DNA of 64,000 bases from Pagrus major (Eukaryota; Chordata; Actinopteri; Spariformes; Sparidae), in the NCBI RefSeq assembly GCF_040436345.1, contig NC_133238.1, positions 5,458,150-5,522,149 of the forward strand. Direction: 5' to 3'. Position 1 is the first letter of the stretch. Each line of letters starts with the position of its first letter. A program made the position numbers and the translations under genes. Shown here in pieces: positions 44,602-57,997 of the stretch. Under the pieces are notes generated by a model. It was not told the origin of the DNA, did not search any database, and was given only the letters and a program-made list of their open reading frames with translations.

Positions 44602-45168
44602 GAGTTGGAACAGTCTGACACAGGATGGCCTTTCCCAGGCTCAGCCCCCTGGCTGACGGTGCCTCTGGGGGGATAATAGCAGAGTTAGGTGCCTTGGGCA
44701 ATTTGCTCATCCTCATTGGGCACTAAAAGTTGCTGCAAATTCAAAAACACTGGTGCGACTTGACGAGGGTGGCTGGTCCACACATTGTGCCTGTTTTGTG
44801 TCCTTTTTCCAGCGATCCATCGCTCGGCAAAATAGAAAAATAACACTCCGTCAACGGCCACTTGGCATGATGTCTCCGCCCAGTCTGAATGCAACCAGAG
44901 ACAATGTGCCGCACAAAAGCCTACCAGTAGGCATTCCAGCAATGGACGCGTCCAGACCACATTTCTTATGCAATGCCTCGCAGAGGAGGAGACGCAACAA
45001 GGTTTGTGCCGTCTCTAGCAGGCCACGCCCACTCTGCCCTTTTACCGGGAAAACGGGTAACCCGCACGCAACGCACTGCGACACAGCAGACGCCGGTGTA
45101 CTGCAACGCTGTGACTTTCAGGACGGATTGAAACGGTAACACAAGGACCCCAAAGCAGCATTCAGAGG

Positions 45169-45582
45169 TTGAAGGTCGGCTTTCCGAGCTGCTCGGCAGA
45201 AAGCGCGGGAGACGAGCACTCACTTGTTTTTCTTCCACATTGTCATCAGACAAATAACACTCCGTCAACGGCCACTTGGCATGATGTCTCCGCCCAGTCT
45301 GAATGCAACCAGAGACAATGTGCCGCACAAAAGCCTACCAGTAGGCATTCCAGCAATGGACGCGTCCAGACCACATTTCTTATGCAATGCCTCGCAGAGG
45401 AGGAGACGCAACAAGGTTTGTGCCGTCTCTAGCAGGCCACGCCCACTCTGCCCTTTTACCGGGAAAACGGGTAACCCGCACGCAACGCACTGCGACACAG
45501 CAGACGCCGGTGTACTGCAACGCTGTGACTTTCAGGACGGATTGAAACGGTAACACAAGGACCCCAAAGCAGCATTCAGAGG
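45169..45582 (-). pseudogene. 414-bp array unit lacking U1, no. 2
   Basis: Same catcagac/aaataac junction as the unit at 20792, here at about 45247-45252. Confidence 0.95.
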
Positions 45583-45660
45583 TTGAAGGTCGGCTTTCCG
45601 AGCTGCTCGGCAGAAAGCGCGGGAGACGAGCACTCACTTGTTTTTCTTCCACATTGTCAT

Positions 45661-45824
45661 CAGGGGAGAGCGCGGACGCAGTCCCCCACTACCACAAATT
45701 ATGCAGTCGAGATTCCCACATTTGGGGAATTCGCAGGGGTCAGCACAACCGGAGTGCAATGGCTGAGCCTCGCCCTGGGTGAACCACCTTCTTGATCATG
45801 GTATCTCCCCTGCCAGGTAAGTAT
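45661..45824 (-). ncRNA. RNU1: U1 snRNA gene, copy 43
   Basis: RNA identical to copy 1. Haplotype CGC, G-tract GC, the first GC tract in the window. Confidence 0.96.
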
Positions 45825-46469
45825 GAGTTGGAACAGTCTGACACAGGATGGCCTTTCCCAGGCTCAGCCCCCTGGCTGACGGTGCCTCTGCGGGGATAAT
45901 AGCAGAGTTAGGTGCCTTGGGCAATTTGCTCATCCTCATTGGGCACTAAAAGTTGCTGCAAATTCAAAAACACTGGTGCGACTTGACGAGGGTGGCTGGT
46001 CCACACATTGTGCCTGTTTTGTGTCCTTTTTCCAGCGATCCATCGCTCGGCAAAATAGAAAAATAACACTCCGTCAACGGCCACTTGGCATGATGTCTCC
46101 GCCCAGTCTGAATGCAACCAGAGACAATGTGCCGCACAAAAGCCTACCAGTAGGCATTCCAGCAATGGACGCGTCCAGACCACATTTCTTATGCAATGCC
46201 TCGCAGAGGAGGAGACGCAACAAGGTTTGTGCCGTCTCTAGCAGGCCACGCCCACTCTGCCCTTTTACCGGGAAAACGGGTAACCCGCACGCAACGCACT
46301 GCGACACAGCAGACGCCGGTGTACTGCAACGCTGTGACTTTCAGGACGGATTGAAACGGTAACACAAGGACCCCAAAGCAGCATTCAGAGGTTGAAGGTC
46401 GGCTTTCCGAGCTGCTCGGCAGAAAGCGCGGGAGACGAGCACTCACTTGTTTTTCTTCCACATTGTCAT

Positions 46470-46633
46470 CAGGGGAGAGCGCGGACGCAGTCCCCCACTA
46501 CCACAAATTATGCAGTCGAGATTCCCACATTTGGGGAATTCGCAGGGGTCAGCACAACCGGAGTGCAATGGCTGAGCCTCGCCCTGGGTGAACCACCTTC
46601 TTGATCATGGTATCTCCCCTGCCAGGTAAGTAT
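46470..46633 (-). ncRNA. RNU1: U1 snRNA gene, copy 44
   Basis: RNA identical to copy 1. Haplotype CGC, G-tract G6. Starts a G6-GC-GA triplet. Confidence 0.96.
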
Positions 46634-47278
46634 GAGTTGGAACAGTCTGACACAGGATGGCCTTTCCCAGGCTCAGCCCCCTGGCTGACGGTGCCTCTGG
46701 GGGGATAATAGCAGAGTTAGGTGCCTTGGGCAATTTGCTCATCCTCATTGGGCACTAAAAGTTGCTGCAAATTCAAAAACACTGGTGCGACTTGACGAGG
46801 GTGGCTGGTCCACACATTGTGCCTGTTTTGTGTCCTTTTTCCAGCGATCCATCGCTCGGCAAAATAGAAAAATAACACTCCGTCAACGGCCACTTGGCAT
46901 GATGTCTCCGCCCAGTCTGAATGCAACCAGAGACAATGTGCCGCACAAAAGCCTACCAGTAGGCATTCCAGCAATGGACGCGTCCAGACCACATTTCTTA
47001 TGCAATGCCTCGCAGAGGAGGAGACGCAACAAGGTTTGTGCCGTCTCTAGCAGGCCACGCCCACTCTGCCCTTTTACCGGGAAAACGGGTAACCCGCACG
47101 CAACGCACTGCGACACAGCAGACGCCGGTGTACTGCAACGCTGTGACTTTCAGGACGGATTGAAACGGTAACACAAGGACCCCAAAGCAGCATTCAGAGG
47201 TTGAAGGTCGGCTTTCCGAGCTGCTCGGCAGAAAGCGCGGGAGACGAGCACTCACTTGTTTTTCTTCCACATTGTCAT

Positions 47279-47442
47279 CAGGGGAGAGCGCGGACGCAGT
47301 CCCCCACTACCACAAATTATGCAGTCGAGATTCCCACATTTGGGGAATTCGCAGGGGTCAGCACAACCGGAGTGCAATGGCTGAGCCTCGCCCTGGGTGA
47401 ACCACCTTCTTGATCATGGTATCTCCCCTGCCAGGTAAGTAT
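47279..47442 (-). ncRNA. RNU1: U1 snRNA gene, copy 45
   Basis: RNA identical to copy 1. Haplotype CGC, G-tract GC. Confidence 0.96.
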
Positions 47443-48087
47443 GAGTTGGAACAGTCTGACACAGGATGGCCTTTCCCAGGCTCAGCCCCCTGGCTGACGG
47501 TGCCTCTGCGGGGATAATAGCAGAGTTAGGTGCCTTGGGCAATTTGCTCATCCTCATTGGGCACTAAAAGTTGCTGCAAATTCAAAAACACTGGTGCGAC
47601 TTGACGAGGGTGGCTGGTCCACACATTGTGCCTGTTTTGTGTCCTTTTTCCAGCGATCCATCGCTCGGCAAAATAGAAAAATAACACTCCGTCAACGGCC
47701 ACTTGGCATGATGTCTCCGCCCAGTCTGAATGCAACCAGAGACAATGTGCCGCACAAAAGCCTACCAGTAGGCATTCCAGCAATGGACGCGTCCAGACCA
47801 CATTTCTTATGCAATGCCTCGCAGAGGAGGAGACGCAACAAGGTTTGTGCCGTCTCTAGCAGGCCACGCCCACTCTGCCCTTTTACCGGGAAAACGGGTA
47901 ACCCGCACGCAACGCACTGCGACACAGCAGACGCCGGTGTACTGCAACGCTGTGACTTTCAGGACGGATTGAAACGGTAACACAAGGACCCCAAAGCAGC
48001 ATTCAGAGGCTGAAGGTCGGCTTTCCGAGCTGCTCGGCAGAAAGCGCGGGAGACGAGCACTCACTTGTTTTTCTTCCACATTGTCAT

Positions 48088-48251
48088 CAGGGGAGAGCGC
48101 GGACGCAGTCCCCCACTACCACAAATTATGCAGTCGAGATTCCCACATTTGGGGAATTCGCAGGGGTCAGCACAACCGGAGTGCAATGGCTGAGCCTCGC
48201 CCTGGGTGAACCACCTTCTTGATCATGGTATCTCCCCTGCCAGGTAAGTAT
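48088..48251 (-). ncRNA. RNU1: U1 snRNA gene, copy 46
   Basis: RNA identical to copy 1. ctgaagg at s (48010) with G-tract GA, the copy 19 type. A U1-less unit follows. Confidence 0.96.
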
Positions 48252-48818
48252 GAGTTGGAACAGTCTGACACAGGATGGCCTTTCCCAGGCTCAGCCCCCT
48301 GGCTGACGGTGCCTCTGAGGGGATAATAGCAGAGTTAGGTGCCTTGGGCAATTTGCTCATCCTCATTGGGCACTAAAAGTTGCTGCAAATTCAAAAACAC
48401 TGGTGCGACTTGACGAGGGTGGCTGGTCCACACATTGTGCCTGTTTTGTGTCCTTTTTCCAGCGATCCATCGCTCGGCAAAATAGAAAAATAACACTCCG
48501 TCAACGGCCACTTGGCATGATGTCTCCGCCCAGTCTGAATGCAACCAGAGACAATGTGCCGCACAAAAGCCTACCAGTAGGCATTCCAGCAATGGACGCG
48601 TCCAGACCACATTTCTTATGCAATGCCTCGCAGAGGAGGAGACGCAACAAGGTTTGTGCCGTCTCTAGCAGGCCACGCCCACTCTGCCCTTTTACCGGGA
48701 AAACGGGTAACCCGCACGCAACGCACTGCGACACAGCAGACGCCGGTGTACTGCAACGCTGTGACTTTCAGGACGGATTGAAACGGTAACACAAGGACCC
48801 CAAAGCAGCATTCAGAGG

Positions 48819-49232
48819 TTGAAGGTCGGCTTTCCGAGCTGCTCGGCAGAAAGCGCGGGAGACGAGCACTCACTTGTTTTTCTTCCACATTGTCATCAGA
48901 CAAATAACACTCCGTCAACGGCCACTTGGCATGATGTCTCCGCCCAGTCTGAATGCAACCAGAGACAATGTGCCGCACAAAAGCCTACCAGTAGGCATTC
49001 CAGCAATGGACGCGTCCAGACCACATTTCTTATGCAATGCCTCGCAGAGGAGGAGACGCAACAAGGTTTGTGCCGTCTCTAGCAGGCCACGCCCACTCTG
49101 CCCTTTTACCGGGAAAACGGGTAACCCGCACGCAACGCACTGCGACACAGCAGACGCCGGTGTACTGCAACGCTGTGACTTTCAGGACGGATTGAAACGG
49201 TAACACAAGGACCCCAAAGCAGCATTCAGAGG
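48819..49232 (-). pseudogene. 414-bp array unit lacking U1, no. 3
   Basis: Same junction as at 20792, here at about 48897-48902. It follows a GA-type unit, as no. 1 does. Confidence 0.95.
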
Positions 49233-49310
49233 TTGAAGGTCGGCTTTCCGAGCTGCTCGGCAGAAAGCGCGGGAGACGAGCACTCACTTGTTTTTCTTCC
49301 ACATTGTCAT

Positions 49311-49474
49311 CAGGGGAGAGCGCGGACGCAGTCCCCCACTACCACAAATTATGCAGTCGAGATTCCCACATTTGGGGAATTCGCAGGGGTCAGCACAACC
49401 GGAGTGCAATGGCTGAGCCTCGCCCTGGGTGAACCACCTTCTTGATCATGGTATCTCCCCTGCCAGGTAAGTAT
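49311..49474 (-). ncRNA. RNU1: U1 snRNA gene, copy 47
   Basis: RNA identical to copy 1. Haplotype CGC, G-tract G6. Upstream spacer has cgcaTgcaac near 49940, shared with 59686. Confidence 0.96.
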
Positions 49475-50119
49475 GAGTTGGAACAGTCTGACACAGGATG
49501 GCCTTTCCCAGGCTCAGCCCCCTGGCTGACGGTGCCTCTGGGGGGATAATAGCAGAGTTAGGTGCCTTGGGCAATTTGCTCATCCTCATTGGGCACTAAA
49601 AGTTGCTGCAAATTCAAAAACACTGGTGCGACTTGACGAGGGTGGCTGGTCCACACATTGTGCCTGTTTTGTGTCCTTTTTCCAGCGATCCATCGCTCGG
49701 CAAAATAGAAAAATAACACTCCGTCAACGGCCACTTGGCATGATGTCTCCGCCCAGTCTGAATGCAACCAGAGACAATGTGCCGCACAAAAGCCTACCAG
49801 TAGGCATTCCAGCAATGGACGCGTCCAGACCACATTTCTTATGCAATGCCTCGCAGAGGAGGAGACGCAACAAGGTTTGTGCCGTCTCTAGCAGGCCACG
49901 CCCACTCTGCCCTTTTACCGGGAAAACGGGTAACCCGCATGCAACGCACTGCGACACAGCAGACGCCGGTGTACTGCAACGCTGTGACTTTCAGGACGGA
50001 TTGAAACGGTAACACAAGGACCCCAAAGCAGCATTCAGAGGTTGAAGGTCGGCTTTCCGAGCTGCTCGGCAGAAAGCGCGGGAGACGAGCACTCACTTGT
50101 TTTTCTTCCACATTGTCAT

Positions 50120-50283
50120 CAGGGGAGAGCGCGGACGCAGTCCCCCACTACCACAAATTATGCAGTCGAGATTCCCACATTTGGGGAATTCGCAGAGGTC
50201 AGCACAACCGGAGTGCAATGGCTGAGCCTCGCCCTGGGTGAACCACCTTCTTGATCATGGTATCTCCCCTGCCAGGTAAGTAT
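50120..50283 (-). ncRNA. RNU1: U1 snRNA gene, copy 48 (C88U variant)
   Basis: One change from copy 1: plus 50196 is a, so RNA nt 88 is U. It interrupts the CCCC run on the 3' side of stem-loop II. Haplotype CGC, G-tract G6. Confidence 0.94.
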
Positions 50284-50928
50284 GAGTTGGAACAGTCTGA
50301 CACAGGATGGCCTTTCCCAGGCTCAGCCCCCTGGCTGACGGTGCCTCTGGGGGGATAATAGCAGAGTTAGGTGCCTTGGGCAATTTGCTCATCCTCATTG
50401 GGCACTAAAAGTTGCTGCAAATTCAAAAACACTGGTGCGACTTGACGAGGGTGGCTGGTCCACACATTGTGCCTGTTTTGTGTCCTTTTTCCAGCGATCC
50501 ATCGCTCGGCAAAATAGAAAAATAACACTCCGTCAACGGCCACTTGGCATGATGTCTCCGCCCAGTCTGAATGCAACCAGAGACAATGTGCCGCACAAAA
50601 GCCTACCAGTAGGCATTCCAGCAATGGACGCGTCCAGACCACATTTCTTATGCAATGCCTCGCAGAGGAGGAGACGCAACAAGGTTTGTGCCGTCTCTAG
50701 CAGGCCACGCCCACTCTGCCCTTTTACCGGGAAAACGGGTAACCCGCACGCAACGCACTGCGACACAGCAGACGCCGGTGTACTGCAACGCTGTGACTTT
50801 CAGGACGGATTGAAACGGTAACACAAGGACCCCAAAGCAGCATTCAGAGGTTGAAGGTCGGCTTTCCGAGCTGCTCGGCAGAAAGCGCGGGAGACGAGCA
50901 CTCACTTGTTTTTCTTCCACATTGTCAT

Positions 50929-51092
50929 CAGGGGAGAGCGCGGACGCAGTCCCCCACTACCACAAATTATGCAGTCGAGATTCCCACATTTGGGGAATTC
51001 GCAGGGGTCAGCACAACCGGAGTGCAATGGCTGAGCCTCGCCCTGGGTGAACCACCTTCTTGATCATGGTATCTCCCCTGCCAGGTAAGTAT
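50929..51092 (-). ncRNA. RNU1: U1 snRNA gene, copy 49
   Basis: RNA identical to copy 1. Haplotype CGC, G-tract GC. A U1-less unit follows. Confidence 0.96.
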
Positions 51093-51659
51093 GAGTTGGA
51101 ACAGTCTGACACAGGATGGCCTTTCCCAGGCTCAGCCCCCTGGCTGACGGTGCCTCTGCGGGGATAATAGCAGAGTTAGGTGCCTTGGGCAATTTGCTCA
51201 TCCTCATTGGGCACTAAAAGTTGCTGCAAATTCAAAAACACTGGTGCGACTTGACGAGGGTGGCTGGTCCACACATTGTGCCTGTTTTGTGTCCTTTTTC
51301 CAGCGATCCATCGCTCGGCAAAATAGAAAAATAACACTCCGTCAACGGCCACTTGGCATGATGTCTCCGCCCAGTCTGAATGCAACCAGAGACAATGTGC
51401 CGCACAAAAGCCTACCAGTAGGCATTCCAGCAATGGACGCGTCCAGACCACATTTCTTATGCAATGCCTCGCAGAGGAGGAGACGCAACAAGGTTTGTGC
51501 CGTCTCTAGCAGGCCACGCCCACTCTGCCCTTTTACCGGGAAAACGGGTAACCCGCACGCAACGCACTGCGACACAGCAGACGCCGGTGTACTGCAACGC
51601 TGTGACTTTCAGGACGGATTGAAACGGTAACACAAGGACCCCAAAGCAGCATTCAGAGG

Positions 51660-52073
51660 TTGAAGGTCGGCTTTCCGAGCTGCTCGGCAGAAAGCGCGGG
51701 AGACGAGCACTCACTTGTTTTTCTTCCACATTGTCATCAGACAAATAACACTCCGTCAACGGCCACTTGGCATGATGTCTCCGCCCAGTCTGAATGCAAC
51801 CAGAGACAATGTGCCGCACAAAAGCCTACCAGTAGGCATTCCAGCAATGGACGCGTCCAGACCACATTTCTTATGCAATGCCTCGCAGAGGAGGAGACGC
51901 AACAAGGTTTGTGCCGTCTCTAGCAGGCCACGCCCACTCTGCCCTTTTACCGGGAAAACGGGTAACCCGCACGCAACGCACTGCGACACAGCAGACGCCG
52001 GTGTACTGCAACGCTGTGACTTTCAGGACGGATTGAAACGGTAACACAAGGACCCCAAAGCAGCATTCAGAGG
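51660..52073 (-). pseudogene. 414-bp array unit lacking U1, no. 4
   Basis: Same junction as at 20792, here at about 51738-51743. Confidence 0.95.
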
Positions 52074-52151
52074 TTGAAGGTCGGCTTTCCGAGCTGCTCG
52101 GCAGAAAGCGCGGGAGACGAGCACTCACTTGTTTTTCTTCCACATTGTCAT

Positions 52152-52315
52152 CAGGGGAGAGCGCGGACGCAGTCCCCCACTACCACAAATTATGCAGTCG
52201 AGATTCCCACATTTGGGGAATTCGCAGGGGTCAGCACAACCGGAGTGCAATGGCTGAGCCTCGCCCTGGGTGAACCACCTTCTTGATCATGGTATCTCCC
52301 CTGCCAGGTAAGTAT
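52152..52315 (-). ncRNA. RNU1: U1 snRNA gene, copy 50
   Basis: RNA identical to copy 1. G-tract GT with the aaacCactgg and agacGatg markers of copy 35. Confidence 0.96.
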
Positions 52316-52960
52316 GAGTTGGAACAGTCTGACACAGGATGGCCTTTCCCAGGCTCAGCCCCCTGGCTGACGGTGCCTCTGTGGGGATAATAGCAGAGTT
52401 AGGTGCCTTGGGCAATTTGCTCATCCTCATTGGGCACTAAAAGTTGCTGCAAATTCAAAACCACTGGTGCGACTTGACGAGGGTGGCTGGTCCACACATT
52501 GTGCCTGTTTTGTGTCCTTTTTCCAGCGATCCATCGCTCGGCAAAATAGAAAAATAACACTCCGTCAACGGCCACTTGGCATGATGTCTCCGCCCAGTCT
52601 GAATGCAACCAGAGACGATGTGCCGCACAAAAGCCTACCAGTAGGCATTCCAGCAATGGACGCGTCCAGACCACATTTCTTATGCAATGCCTCGCAGAGG
52701 AGGAGACGCAACAAGGTTTGTGCCGTCTCTAGCAGGCCACGCCCACTCTGCCCTTTTACCGGGAAAACGGGTAACCCGCACGCAACGCACTGCGACACAG
52801 CAGACGCCGGTGTACTGCAACGCTGTGACTTTCAGGACGGATTGAAACGGTAACACAAGGACCCCAAAGCAGCATTCAGAGGTTGAAGGTCGGCTTTCCG
52901 AGCTGCTCGGCAGAAAGCGCGGGAGACGAGCACTCACTTGTTTTTCTTCCACATTGTCAT

Positions 52961-53124
52961 CAGGGGAGAGCGCGGACGCAGTCCCCCACTACCACAAATT
53001 ATGCAGTCGAGATTCCCACATTTGGGGAATTCGCAGGGGTCAGCACAACCGGAGTGCAATGGCTGAGCCTCGCCCTGGGTGAACCACCTTCTTGATCATG
53101 GTATCTCCCCTGCCAGGTAAGTAT
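52961..53124 (-). ncRNA. RNU1: U1 snRNA gene, copy 51
   Basis: RNA identical to copy 1. Haplotype CGC, G-tract G6. Confidence 0.96.
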
Positions 53125-53769
53125 GAGTTGGAACAGTCTGACACAGGATGGCCTTTCCCAGGCTCAGCCCCCTGGCTGACGGTGCCTCTGGGGGGATAAT
53201 AGCAGAGTTAGGTGCCTTGGGCAATTTGCTCATCCTCATTGGGCACTAAAAGTTGCTGCAAATTCAAAAACACTGGTGCGACTTGACGAGGGTGGCTGGT
53301 CCACACATTGTGCCTGTTTTGTGTCCTTTTTCCAGCGATCCATCGCTCGGCAAAATAGAAAAATAACACTCCGTCAACGGCCACTTGGCATGATGTCTCC
53401 GCCCAGTCTGAATGCAACCAGAGACAATGTGCCGCACAAAAGCCTACCAGTAGGCATTCCAGCAATGGACGCGTCCAGACCACATTTCTTATGCAATGCC
53501 TCGCAGAGGAGGAGACGCAACAAGGTTTGTGCCGTCTCTAGCAGGCCACGCCCACTCTGCCCTTTTACCGGGAAAACGGGTAACCCGCACGCAACGCACT
53601 GCGACACAGCAGACGCCGGTGTACTGCAACGCTGTGACTTTCAGGACGGATTGAAACGGTAACACAAGGACCCCAAAGCAGCATTCAGAGGTTGAAGGTC
53701 GGCTTTCCGAGCTGCTCGGCAGAAAGCGCGGGAGACGAGCACTCACTTGTTTTTCTTCCACATTGTCAT

Positions 53770-53933
53770 CAGGGGAGAGCGCGGACGCAGTCCCCCACTA
53801 CCACAAATTATGCAGTCGAGATTCCCACATTTGGGGAATTCGCAGGGGTCAGCACAACCGGAGTGCAATGGCTGAGCCTCGCCCTGGGTGAACCACCTTC
53901 TTGATCATGGTATCTCCCCTGCCAGGTAAGTAT
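53770..53933 (-). ncRNA. RNU1: U1 snRNA gene, copy 52
   Basis: RNA identical to copy 1. Haplotype CGC, G-tract GC. A U1-less unit follows. Confidence 0.96.
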
Positions 53934-54500
53934 GAGTTGGAACAGTCTGACACAGGATGGCCTTTCCCAGGCTCAGCCCCCTGGCTGACGGTGCCTCTGC
54001 GGGGATAATAGCAGAGTTAGGTGCCTTGGGCAATTTGCTCATCCTCATTGGGCACTAAAAGTTGCTGCAAATTCAAAAACACTGGTGCGACTTGACGAGG
54101 GTGGCTGGTCCACACATTGTGCCTGTTTTGTGTCCTTTTTCCAGCGATCCATCGCTCGGCAAAATAGAAAAATAACACTCCGTCAACGGCCACTTGGCAT
54201 GATGTCTCCGCCCAGTCTGAATGCAACCAGAGACAATGTGCCGCACAAAAGCCTACCAGTAGGCATTCCAGCAATGGACGCGTCCAGACCACATTTCTTA
54301 TGCAATGCCTCGCAGAGGAGGAGACGCAACAAGGTTTGTGCCGTCTCTAGCAGGCCACGCCCACTCTGCCCTTTTACCGGGAAAACGGGTAACCCGCACG
54401 CAACGCACTGCGACACAGCAGACGCCGGTGTACTGCAACGCTGTGACTTTCAGGACGGATTGAAACGGTAACACAAGGACCCCAAAGCAGCATTCAGAGG

Positions 54501-54914
54501 TTGAAGGTCGGCTTTCCGAGCTGCTCGGCAGAAAGCGCGGGAGACGAGCACTCACTTGTTTTTCTTCCACATTGTCATCAGACAAATAACACTCCGTCAA
54601 CGGCCACTTGGCATGATGTCTCCGCCCAGTCTGAATGCAACCAGAGACAATGTGCCGCACAAAAGCCTACCAGTAGGCATTCCAGCAATGGACGCGTCCA
54701 GACCACATTTCTTATGCAATGCCTCGCAGAGGAGGAGACGCAACAAGGTTTGTGCCGTCTCTAGCAGGCCACGCCCACTCTGCCCTTTTACCGGGAAAAC
54801 GGGTAACCCGCACGCAACGCACTGCGACACAGCAGACGCCGGTGTACTGCAACGCTGTGACTTTCAGGACGGATTGAAACGGTAACACAAGGACCCCAAA
54901 GCAGCATTCAGAGG
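54501..54914 (-). pseudogene. 414-bp array unit lacking U1, no. 5
   Basis: Same junction as at 20792, here at about 54579-54584. Confidence 0.95.
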
Positions 54915-54992
54915 TTGAAGGTCGGCTTTCCGAGCTGCTCGGCAGAAAGCGCGGGAGACGAGCACTCACTTGTTTTTCTTCCACATTGTCAT

Positions 54993-55156
54993 CAGGGGAG
55001 AGCGCGGACGCAGTCCCCCACTACCACAAATTATGCAGTCGAGATTCCCACATTTGGGGAATTCGCAGGGGTCAGCACAACCGGAGTGCAATGGCTGAGC
55101 CTCGCCCTGGGTGAACCACCTTCTTGATCATGGTATCTCCCCTGCCAGGTAAGTAT
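54993..55156 (-). ncRNA. RNU1: U1 snRNA gene, copy 53
   Basis: RNA identical to copy 1. Haplotype CGC, G-tract GC. It lies between two U1-less units. Confidence 0.96.
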
Positions 55157-55723
55157 GAGTTGGAACAGTCTGACACAGGATGGCCTTTCCCAGGCTCAGC
55201 CCCCTGGCTGACGGTGCCTCTGCGGGGATAATAGCAGAGTTAGGTGCCTTGGGCAATTTGCTCATCCTCATTGGGCACTAAAAGTTGCTGCAAATTCAAA
55301 AACACTGGTGCGACTTGACGAGGGTGGCTGGTCCACACATTGTGCCTGTTTTGTGTCCTTTTTCCAGCGATCCATCGCTCGGCAAAATAGAAAAATAACA
55401 CTCCGTCAACGGCCACTTGGCATGATGTCTCCGCCCAGTCTGAATGCAACCAGAGACAATGTGCCGCACAAAAGCCTACCAGTAGGCATTCCAGCAATGG
55501 ACGCGTCCAGACCACATTTCTTATGCAATGCCTCGCAGAGGAGGAGACGCAACAAGGTTTGTGCCGTCTCTAGCAGGCCACGCCCACTCTGCCCTTTTAC
55601 CGGGAAAACGGGTAACCCGCACGCAACGCACTGCGACACAGCAGACGCCGGTGTACTGCAACGCTGTGACTTTCAGGACGGATTGAAACGGTAACACAAG
55701 GACCCCAAAGCAGCATTCAGAGG

Positions 55724-56137
55724 TTGAAGGTCGGCTTTCCGAGCTGCTCGGCAGAAAGCGCGGGAGACGAGCACTCACTTGTTTTTCTTCCACATTGTCA
55801 TCAGACAAATAACACTCCGTCAACGGCCACTTGGCATGATGTCTCCGCCCAGTCTGAATGCAACCAGAGACAATGTGCCGCACAAAAGCCTACCAGTAGG
55901 CATTCCAGCAATGGACGCGTCCAGACCACATTTCTTATGCAATGCCTCGCAGAGGAGGAGACGCAACAAGGTTTGTGCCGTCTCTAGCAGGCCACGCCCA
56001 CTCTGCCCTTTTACCGGGAAAACGGGTAACCCGCACGCAACGCACTGCGACACAGCAGACGCCGGTGTACTGCAACGCTGTGACTTTCAGGACGGATTGA
56101 AACGGTAACACAAGGACCCCAAAGCAGCATTCAGAGG
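55724..56137 (-). pseudogene. 414-bp array unit lacking U1, no. 6
   Basis: Same junction as at 20792, here at about 55802-55807. With no. 5 and copy 53 it makes an alternating GC-short-GC-short pattern of 1223 bp. Confidence 0.95.
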
Positions 56138-56215
56138 TTGAAGGTCGGCTTTCCGAGCTGCTCGGCAGAAAGCGCGGGAGACGAGCACTCACTTGTTTTT
56201 CTTCCACATTGTCAT

Positions 56216-56379
56216 CAGGGGAGAGCGCGGACGCAGTCCCCCACTACCACAAATTATGCAGTCGAGATTCCCACATTTGGGGAATTCGCAGGGGTCAGCA
56301 CAACCGGAGTGCAATGGCTGAGCCTCGCCCTGGGTGAACCACCTTCTTGATCATGGTATCTCCCCTGCCAGGTAAGTAT
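56216..56379 (-). ncRNA. RNU1: U1 snRNA gene, copy 54
   Basis: RNA identical to copy 1. Haplotype CGC, G-tract G6. Upstream spacer has actgTgac at 56857. Starts a G6-GC-GA triplet. Confidence 0.96.
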
Positions 56380-57024
56380 GAGTTGGAACAGTCTGACACA
56401 GGATGGCCTTTCCCAGGCTCAGCCCCCTGGCTGACGGTGCCTCTGGGGGGATAATAGCAGAGTTAGGTGCCTTGGGCAATTTGCTCATCCTCATTGGGCA
56501 CTAAAAGTTGCTGCAAATTCAAAAACACTGGTGCGACTTGACGAGGGTGGCTGGTCCACACATTGTGCCTGTTTTGTGTCCTTTTTCCAGCGATCCATCG
56601 CTCGGCAAAATAGAAAAATAACACTCCGTCAACGGCCACTTGGCATGATGTCTCCGCCCAGTCTGAATGCAACCAGAGACAATGTGCCGCACAAAAGCCT
56701 ACCAGTAGGCATTCCAGCAATGGACGCGTCCAGACCACATTTCTTATGCAATGCCTCGCAGAGGAGGAGACGCAACAAGGTTTGTGCCGTCTCTAGCAGG
56801 CCACGCCCACTCTGCCCTTTTACCGGGAAAACGGGTAACCCGCACGCAACGCACTGTGACACAGCAGACGCCGGTGTACTGCAACGCTGTGACTTTCAGG
56901 ACGGATTGAAACGGTAACACAAGGACCCCAAAGCAGCATTCAGAGGTTGAAGGTCGGCTTTCCGAGCTGCTCGGCAGAAAGCGCGGGAGACGAGCACTCA
57001 CTTGTTTTTCTTCCACATTGTCAT

Positions 57025-57188
57025 CAGGGGAGAGCGCGGACGCAGTCCCCCACTACCACAAATTATGCAGTCGAGATTCCCACATTTGGGGAATTCGCAG
57101 GGGTCAGCACAACCGGAGTGCAATGGCTGAGCCTCGCCCTGGGTGAACCACCTTCTTGATCATGGTATCTCCCCTGCCAGGTAAGTAT
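57025..57188 (-). ncRNA. RNU1: U1 snRNA gene, copy 55
   Basis: RNA identical to copy 1. Haplotype CGC, G-tract GC. Confidence 0.96.
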
Positions 57189-57833
57189 GAGTTGGAACAG
57201 TCTGACACAGGATGGCCTTTCCCAGGCTCAGCCCCCTGGCTGACGGTGCCTCTGCGGGGATAATAGCAGAGTTAGGTGCCTTGGGCAATTTGCTCATCCT
57301 CATTGGGCACTAAAAGTTGCTGCAAATTCAAAAACACTGGTGCGACTTGACGAGGGTGGCTGGTCCACACATTGTGCCTGTTTTGTGTCCTTTTTCCAGC
57401 GATCCATCGCTCGGCAAAATAGAAAAATAACACTCCGTCAACGGCCACTTGGCATGATGTCTCCGCCCAGTCTGAATGCAACCAGAGACAATGTGCCGCA
57501 CAAAAGCCTACCAGTAGGCATTCCAGCAATGGACGCGTCCAGACCACATTTCTTATGCAATGCCTCGCAGAGGAGGAGACGCAACAAGGTTTGTGCCGTC
57601 TCTAGCAGGCCACGCCCACTCTGCCCTTTTACCGGGAAAACGGGTAACCCGCACGCAACGCACTGCGACACAGCAGACGCCGGTGTACTGCAACGCTGTG
57701 ACTTTCAGGACGGATTGAAACGGTAACACAAGGACCCCAAAGCAGCATTCAGAGGCTGAAGGTCGGCTTTCCGAGCTGCTCGGCAGAAAGCGCGGGAGAC
57801 GAGCACTCACTTGTTTTTCTTCCACATTGTCAT

Positions 57834-57997
57834 CAGGGGAGAGCGCGGACGCAGTCCCCCACTACCACAAATTATGCAGTCGAGATTCCCACATTTGGGG
57901 AATTCGCAGGGGTCAGCACAACCGGAGTGCAATGGCTGAGCCTCGCCCTGGGTGAACCACCTTCTTGATCATGGTATCTCCCCTGCCAGGTAAGTAT
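57834..57997 (-). ncRNA. RNU1: U1 snRNA gene, copy 56
   Basis: RNA identical to copy 1. ctgaagg at s (57756) with G-tract GA. A U1-less unit follows. Confidence 0.96.
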
